Assembly (NCBI RefSeq): GCF_037975245.1
Contig: NC_092579.1
Location: 7,007,001-7,071,000 of the forward strand
Source of the DNA: Apostichopus japonicus
Taxonomy: Eukaryota > Echinodermata > Holothuroidea > Aspidochirotida > Stichopodidae
DNA: 64,000 nt
Direction of reading: 5' to 3'
Of the stretch, positions 58,614-64,000 are shown one piece after another. The notes under the pieces were generated by a model, which was given only the letters and a program-made list of their open reading frames with translations, ran no database searches and had not been told where the DNA came from. The stretch's first letter is position 1, and each line of letters begins with the position of its first letter. Both the position numbers and the translations under genes were made by a program.

Positions 58614-59400
58614 TTTAGAAGGCGGAGGCTTCGAGTGGTTACATCTTTATATTCCAACGTCTCTATGTTTCGACAATAAGAAATAATTTTTGGACTCCCT
58701 AATTTTTTTGGACCAAAATTTTTTCGGACCCAACTTTCTTTTTACCCACATTTTCATTCACCAACATGTTTTCGGACCCAAATTTTTTTTGACCAAAATT
58801 TGTTACCAACAATTTTTCTGACCAAACTTTGTTTGGACTCCAAAAAATGTTGACCAACATTTCTTCGGACCAAATTTGTTCATGGGTGTGTACCCAAGTA
58901 CCCAATTCCCCTGACTGGTATCCCTTCCCACCCCACCACCACTCCCTTAACTTGTTTTCAAATTTCACCGACTGAGCCCCGAGGTTGAGCGGGACATGGC
59001 TATTCCCCCCCCCCCATTTGCGCAGGCCACTGCCCCCCCCCCCCCGCAAATACAATTGTAGGGCTACAACATATTTTATTCGAAAACTGATTTGGCCCAA
59101 AACGATGTTAATCCCAAAATATTTGAGTACAATCAATTAAATTTCGGATCACAAGCATTTATTGGGTCATAACAAACTTAGGCCCCCTTTTTTTCGTTAA
59201 AAAAAATGTGGGTCAAAAAAATTTGAGTCCCCCAAAAAAATTTGGGTCCGAAAAATATTGGTCCCAAAAAATAGGGGTCACAAAACTAGTTTTCTTGGTA
59301 CAACCAAATTTTTGAATAAAAAAAAATGCTCAGAATTTTTTCTTTTTGTCGGAACATAGAGACGTCGGAACATAGGGATGTCACCCTTCGAGTTTCTAAT
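58614..59400. mobile_element. Foldback element with tandem-repeat arms
   Basis: The outer inverted repeats are about 45-60 bp. Their cores are ACGTCTCTATGTTTCGACA at 58657-58675 and TGTCGGAACATAGAGACGT at 59347-59365. Inside each arm is an array of ~18-bp units of the type TTTTTTCGGACCMAAA: pyrimidine-strand units at 58688-58890 and the complementary units at 59165-59345. The centre (58.9-59.15 kb) has two long C runs. No target duplication or coding region is clear. Confidence 0.75.
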
Positions 59401-60229
59401 GTCAATCAGGAGACACCAGGCTTCCCTAAAAGAAAAACAAATGGTAGGATAAGATGATTTTGCGTGTCCCCTTTGTCGCTGCACTGAAAGATAGCTGAAG
59501 CTGCATGCCGTGTTTGAATGCTAAATTGTAACGATTGTTTCGAAACACTTTTAAGGTAGCCTTTACAAGACCTTACCGAAAACTGCTAAAAATTGCTATA
59601 CAGTGAAATAAAGGGACATCTCTCCTGCAATTTGAAGGTTATTCATTCATGCATGATTTCATGTTGCGGAAGTTGCGCTGCTTTAACGCAACCACGGCAA
59701 TTATGGGAAACATGTATTTTTGTGTAGTGTACAATGCGCGTTGGCTGAAGACCCTGACAAGTATAATCTCATTCTGTCGAAATTTAATCAAACATCGATG
59801 TAATCACTACTGACGCAGAAGTATATCGTGGGGCACGACACATTCCGTTTCCGTATAGTGTAATGCAATGATGCAAATGGCCAAATTATGTCTAAAGCGT
59901 TGATTGCTATTGCTCTCAGTGAACTAGATTCTAATGTAAAACAAGCTTCAAGAAGATTCAAACTGCATATATTTCTTACAAGATATCTTGAAAGACTCTC
60001 GTGAAAACAGCTACTGGACAGTATATCTTTCAGATCTTTTGTAGCAAAGGCGCTTTGTTTGACAATAGCAGCCTGTACCATGGCCATGGGGAATTGGAGG
60101 TCAAGGTTTTGATGTTTGTAAGGTCAAGTGTGCTCAAGTATAGTATGTCAGAGTGAATTACCATGTATTATCGATTCTAAAGGCACTATTAACTGGGCTT
60201 AACTTGAAATTGGATAAAAATTAAATTAG

Positions 60230-61020
60230 CACTGTAGTTTACCTGTAGAATCTTAAGACATGTGTTTTCAAGGGTTTCAGGTGGAAGCTTTGCTCACCTA
60301 AAATAGCCATTGACCTGTCCAGAATTGTGCAAATAGTTATAAATTAATCTATGGGACATGTTGTGTCTCTGGATGTTTAGGTTCTGGATGTCTACTTTCT
60401 AAAATGTTAATGTTTTCAGATCTGCTGATTCCAAATGACCTTTGAACCCAACCAAAAACCAAATATGAGATCTGCTGTTGTTCCCTACCTGGAGAAACTG
60501 TGTATACAAGATTGTCGAGATTTGACCTCTTCTGACATTAAATAAACTTTGACCTACTCTACAGCTGAGTTTCAATGCTATGCTATATTGCCCTAATTAT
60601 CTATCATGCCAATATGAACCAAGCCAATATGAAGTCTGTGGATGCTCAGGTTCTAGACATTACAAATGTTTTCACGATTCAAACTTTCAGCTTTGACCTT
60701 TAGTAACCTTTGACCTCGGTCAAAAGCAAAAGGGACCTTGCACTCAATTCACGGAAGACACATGCTACAAACGAGATCTACTTTTGTTACGTTTCTTGAA
60801 ATATCGTGGTTACAAAGTTCTCAAGATTTGACCACTACAGACCTAAAATAACCTTTGACTTCTCGAGAATAGTGTAAAATTTTTACACAGTATAACACTA
60901 ACCTACCATGCAAATATGAGCTTCCTTAGATGTTTGGGTTCTGGAGATAAAGGACATTTGCGATTTTCATGTTGTGGCCTATGCTGACCCCATATGACCT
61001 TTGACCTCCGCTATAAACAA
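60230..61020. repeat. DR1-type repeat array
   Basis: Six or so units contain AATGACCTTTGAACCC, TAACCTTTGACCTCGG and CATATGACCTTTGACCTCCG. An exact DR1 (TGACCTTTGACCT) lies at 60995-61007. They are interleaved with ATGAGCTTCCTTAGATGTTT and GAGAT.CTGTNTTTACAAG-like pieces, as in the other arrays. Confidence 0.72.
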
Positions 61021-61899
61021 TAAATAAATTTGATGAAGCCCCTTCAAATTAGTGTTCATCAATTTTCCCACCTCCTTCAGATCCACTTAATAAGTCTGTA
61101 ATTTTGCTACCGAAATCACTCCTCATCAATCATGGTCGCGGCGACTTCCGCAATTTTGATATATCCCCCCCCCCCATGAAAATGGGTGGAGGGGATGTAA
61201 TACACCATATCCCCCCACCAAATGCCAGGGATAAGTATATTTATATGCCTACATTTATGCATCATCGTGAATGTACGGCTCTTTTTTAGCTTCATTTCTC
61301 GCCTACCATAAACGCAGTGCGATCTTTTCAAATAAAAAGTCTTTATCTTTATCACGATATTGATATAGTACATATATGCACCCTCATAGTATTCATATAG
61401 GGTGTTAATAAAACGAATGGCAATTGCGTTACACATTGTCAATGAAAATATGTTGTATACACTAAAAATTGCGTTGACTAAAACGAATGACAGTAATGAC
61501 AGCACAGGCATTTGCTTCAACCGGATATCACAGTTCAGATTTCGTGGGTATCTAGATCTAGTAAAGTACGGACAAGATAAAAACGCACCTTATAGTAAGC
61601 GAAATTGTAAGTCTGATTTAAAAAAAATAACTTTAACGTCATTTTTCCGATATTAATTGTTAGAAACTAACAATAATCTTGAAACGGCTTCAGATATATT
61701 TCTATATAAATCTACAGAGGTAAAAAGCACAGCACTCAAGCGCATTCTCACACACAAACTTTCCCTGTGGTTTCTATCCGTAAATTACACCCAAACCCTG
61801 CAACCACGTAACATGCGATATTCCTCAAATCATTTTTGCGCAGAAAACCAATAACCGCATTTACTCCACTCCGTTAATCATTCTATCTCCACTCAACAC

Positions 61900-62010
61900 T
61901 GTCCTTCGTTGTCCTTCGTGGTCATTCGTTGTCATTCGCTGTCATTCGCAAATGATAATTAACCCTGTACAAAGTCAATTGTCATTCGGTAATTCGCTGT
62001 CATTCGTTTT
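61900..62010. repeat. 10-bp tandem repeat GTCATTCGYT
   Basis: Five units of GTCMTTCGYT lie in a row at 61900-61950, and three more follow at 61980-62005 after a 30-bp interruption. Confidence 0.88.
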
Positions 62011-62329
62011 AGTTTGTCCCTTCATATAGGCCCTATATAGTAGGCCTACACACGTACATGTTAACTCGAACAGCTGAGAATCTCATGTTACCAGGATGCC
62101 CTAGCAATCGGTACCTAGTAATGTAACTATGTGTTATTGTGTATTGCATGTGTATAGGCCTATAATAGCCTGCATGAGGTCATGGAATAATATAAAAGAG
62201 CTCTCGAACATTCTAACGTAGCGCCTGAAACAAGATTGACAGGGGCAATTTTCCCAAAATAACACCCGAAATTAAAAAAAAAGTATTTTGGATCTTGATT
62301 ATGAGATATTTCGGACATGACATCCCTAT

Positions 62330-62470
62330 GGGTGGGTATATGCCACTTGGAAACCTTGGGAAGTGCCGTTTCCGGCCATCTAGAGGGTTTGTAAATGCCA
62401 AAATTTTCTTGTACGCTTCGCGCCAACCCATGGTGGCGCTACGCTTAGATAGTCAACAAGGTCATATCCC
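62330..62470 (+). mobile_element. Internal fragment of the 9.07-kb hAT family
   Basis: CTTGGGAAGTGCCGTTTCCG and CTTGTACGCTTCGCGCCAA..CATGGTGGCGCTACGCTTAG align with the right half of the element at 9066-9364. The terminal inverted repeats are not found, so this is a truncated or rearranged copy. Confidence 0.75.
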
Positions 62471-62643
62471 CCCCCCCACTCGGAAGTACGGATCGCCGCC
62501 CATGATCACGATCAATAACTGTTACACTTACGTCGAAGTTAAGTTACTGTTGATCTAATTTTACAACCAGACATAAACGTGTTGATTAATCTTAATAGTA
62601 ATTATACGACTAGGAATAATTTCACAGGATGGAATGAGAAAAT

Positions 62644-63013
62644 CAGTGGCGTAGGAAGGTACTTTTGAGTGGGGGGGGGGGGTTGAAGACTGATGGCCGG
62701 CCTGGGGGAGGGGTTTAAGGGGAGGGGGTGTCCCCCTCCCCTTTGGAATTTGTTTACATTTCCAGGTGGCCTCAGATGCAATTTGGTGCAATATAGCACA
62801 CTTCAACTCTCACTCCATTTTGTAAAGAATTTTGCATTTTCACCTGGCCTTAAATGCAATTTGGTGCTCCAAATGAGATTTTTTTTTTCTCATTTGGAAA
62901 TGAAAAAGGGGTTTTCTGACATGCGGAGCGGGGGGGGGGCGGAATGATACTGACGCCCCCATATTTTTCACGGGGGGGCTGGCGCCCCCAGCCCCCCGGT
63001 TCCTACGCCCTTG
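62644..63013 (-). mobile_element. Non-autonomous hAT-type element, G-tract family, copy 2
   Basis: A 370-bp element opens CAGTGGCGTAGGAAGG and closes TTCCTACGCCCTTG, with a perfect 8-bp target duplication GAGAAAAT at 62636-62643 and 63014-63021. It is the reverse-orientation sibling of 18880-19266, and differs from it mostly by small changes and run lengths. Confidence 0.94.
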
Positions 63014-63484
63014 GAGAAAATAGAAACATAAGAAAAGAAAAGAAAATGAAGATAGACTGAAAAAGTTTATTCTTATTCTGGTTCCTCTACCATTCATTCT
63101 CTCTGTATTTTGGAATATATACTAGAGACAAACTCACTTGCTACTATCAGTAAAATTCTTAAATGATGTATTAGTTATGTTTGACAAGGATACCCTTATG
63201 CAAATTATTTTCTGTATTATGTGATAATGTAAGAAATAACGTGAATCGTTTCAACGTGATTTTTGATTTTGGCGTAGGCTACGTAAATATACCACTAATC
63301 CCGTAAGCGTATGTGTATGAAGGCCCCACGGTTGGTTAACTAACATACAGGTGGCTCCTTATGATGTCCCTACTCCAGTTTTCAGTAACTAATTAGTTTC
63401 ACAAACTACATACTCGCCGTTTTAACGACTTAATTCAGCATCTTCTAAGCTCTGCAACGTGAATAGTTACACGCGAACATTGGT

Positions 63485-63528
63485 ACGGGGATGGGGTGGG
63501 GGAGGGGTGGGGTGGGTTGGAGGGGCTA
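63485..63528 (+). repeat. G-rich tract with quadruplex potential
   Basis: GGGGATGGGGTGGGGGAGGG then GTGGGGTGGGTTGGAGGGG gives at least five runs of three or more G in about 40 bp. Confidence 0.7.
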
Positions 63529-63639
63529 GTATTTATTTTATTTTCCATATGTAGGCCTTCATGATGACGACAAATTCATAACAATTGGCCACTACAAAAA
63601 CCAGAATAGCGTGATTCTTCTACACACCAAATATGAAAT

Positions 63640-63905
63640 TAGTCTGACCTTCCCTCCTTGAGATATCGTGTTTACAAGCTGGGCGTCACAAACGCACTCA
63701 CACACACACACACAGGTGTGTTTTACATTCAGACCGAGGACCCCATTGTCTTTTTCCATTGTTCAAGTCCACGTACCCTAACTCTAACAATACCCCATAA
63801 CAATAAAAAATTTTTAGAAATCACAACCGAGGACCTGGAATTCTTTGTTCCAAGTCCCCGGTCAGAATACAAAACAAGTGCACACACACATACGCCATCG
63901 TGAAT
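63640..63905. repeat. Edge of a DR1-family repeat with CA microsatellite
   Basis: GAGATATCGTGTTTACAAGC followed by TGGGCGTCACAAACGCACTC matches the right edge of the 15-16 kb array (ATATCGTGTTTACAAGCTAG then GGCGTC). Two CA-rich runs follow. The piece at 63750-63797 is the partner of 10,901-10,945. Confidence 0.65.
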
Positions 63906-64000
63906 GCAAAGGTTACGATTATCATCGAAACCAAGAAATACAATGAATCTCAAAGTACTGTAGTTAATTAAACCATAGGCCCTTACATCACTTGCCAAGA

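Noticed and set aside
1-64000. CRISPR arrays, bacterial operons, rRNA genes, intact tRNA genes or viral genes
   Set aside because: None is seen; the tandem arrays present are minisatellites without the repeat-spacer pattern of CRISPR.

Overview
The window reads as animal nuclear DNA, AT-rich and with long introns and many short repeats. It most resembles a marine invertebrate deuterostome, plausibly an echinoderm: two genes are clearly orthologous to vertebrate genes, the introns hold many non-autonomous transposons, and the palindrome TAGGCCTA is far too common. The species cannot be named from this sequence alone. Coding DNA is a small share of the 64 kb.

Layout. At 1.4-5.2 kb on the + strand are the last three exons of SLC25A19, the mitochondrial thiamine pyrophosphate carrier; its earlier exons lie left of the window. 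From 33.4 kb down to 23.85 kb on the - strand is a ten-exon ortholog of ATF7IP (MCAF1), the nuclear partner of the H3K9 methyltransferase SETDB1. It has a 2.3-kb basic, disordered exon, a coiled-coil exon, a VIDLT SUMO-interacting motif and a C-terminal fibronectin III domain. The two genes converge and are about 18.6 kb apart. From 33.4 to 64 kb I find no firm gene. That stretch holds candidate 5' exons and a CCAAT-box cluster for ATF7IP, one short SAP-domain ORF at 52.8 kb, and repeats.

Repeats. Four short non-autonomous hAT-type elements have terminal inverted repeats and perfect 8-bp target duplications (9.07, 18.88, 44.52 and 62.64 kb). A larger 1.7-kb hAT-like element lies at 36.7 kb. 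There is also a foldback element (58.6 kb), a LINE 3' end (7.1 kb), tRNA-derived SINE heads, and a dispersed repeat family rich in TGACCTTTGACC, which matches the DR1 nuclear-receptor site.

The most unusual find is a pair of ~193-bp elements at 20,244-20,437 and 21,513-21,704. Each begins exactly at nucleotide 1 of U2 snRNA, carries the U2 5' stem-loop and the branch-point-recognition sequence, continues into a non-U2 body, and ends at the same 3' sequence. Each is bordered by its own different target-site duplication. They look like a U2-headed SINE family with snRNA-like folding. The second notable structure is a minisatellite just upstream of an SLC25A19 exon, whose ~50-bp unit is the exon's own 3' splice site.
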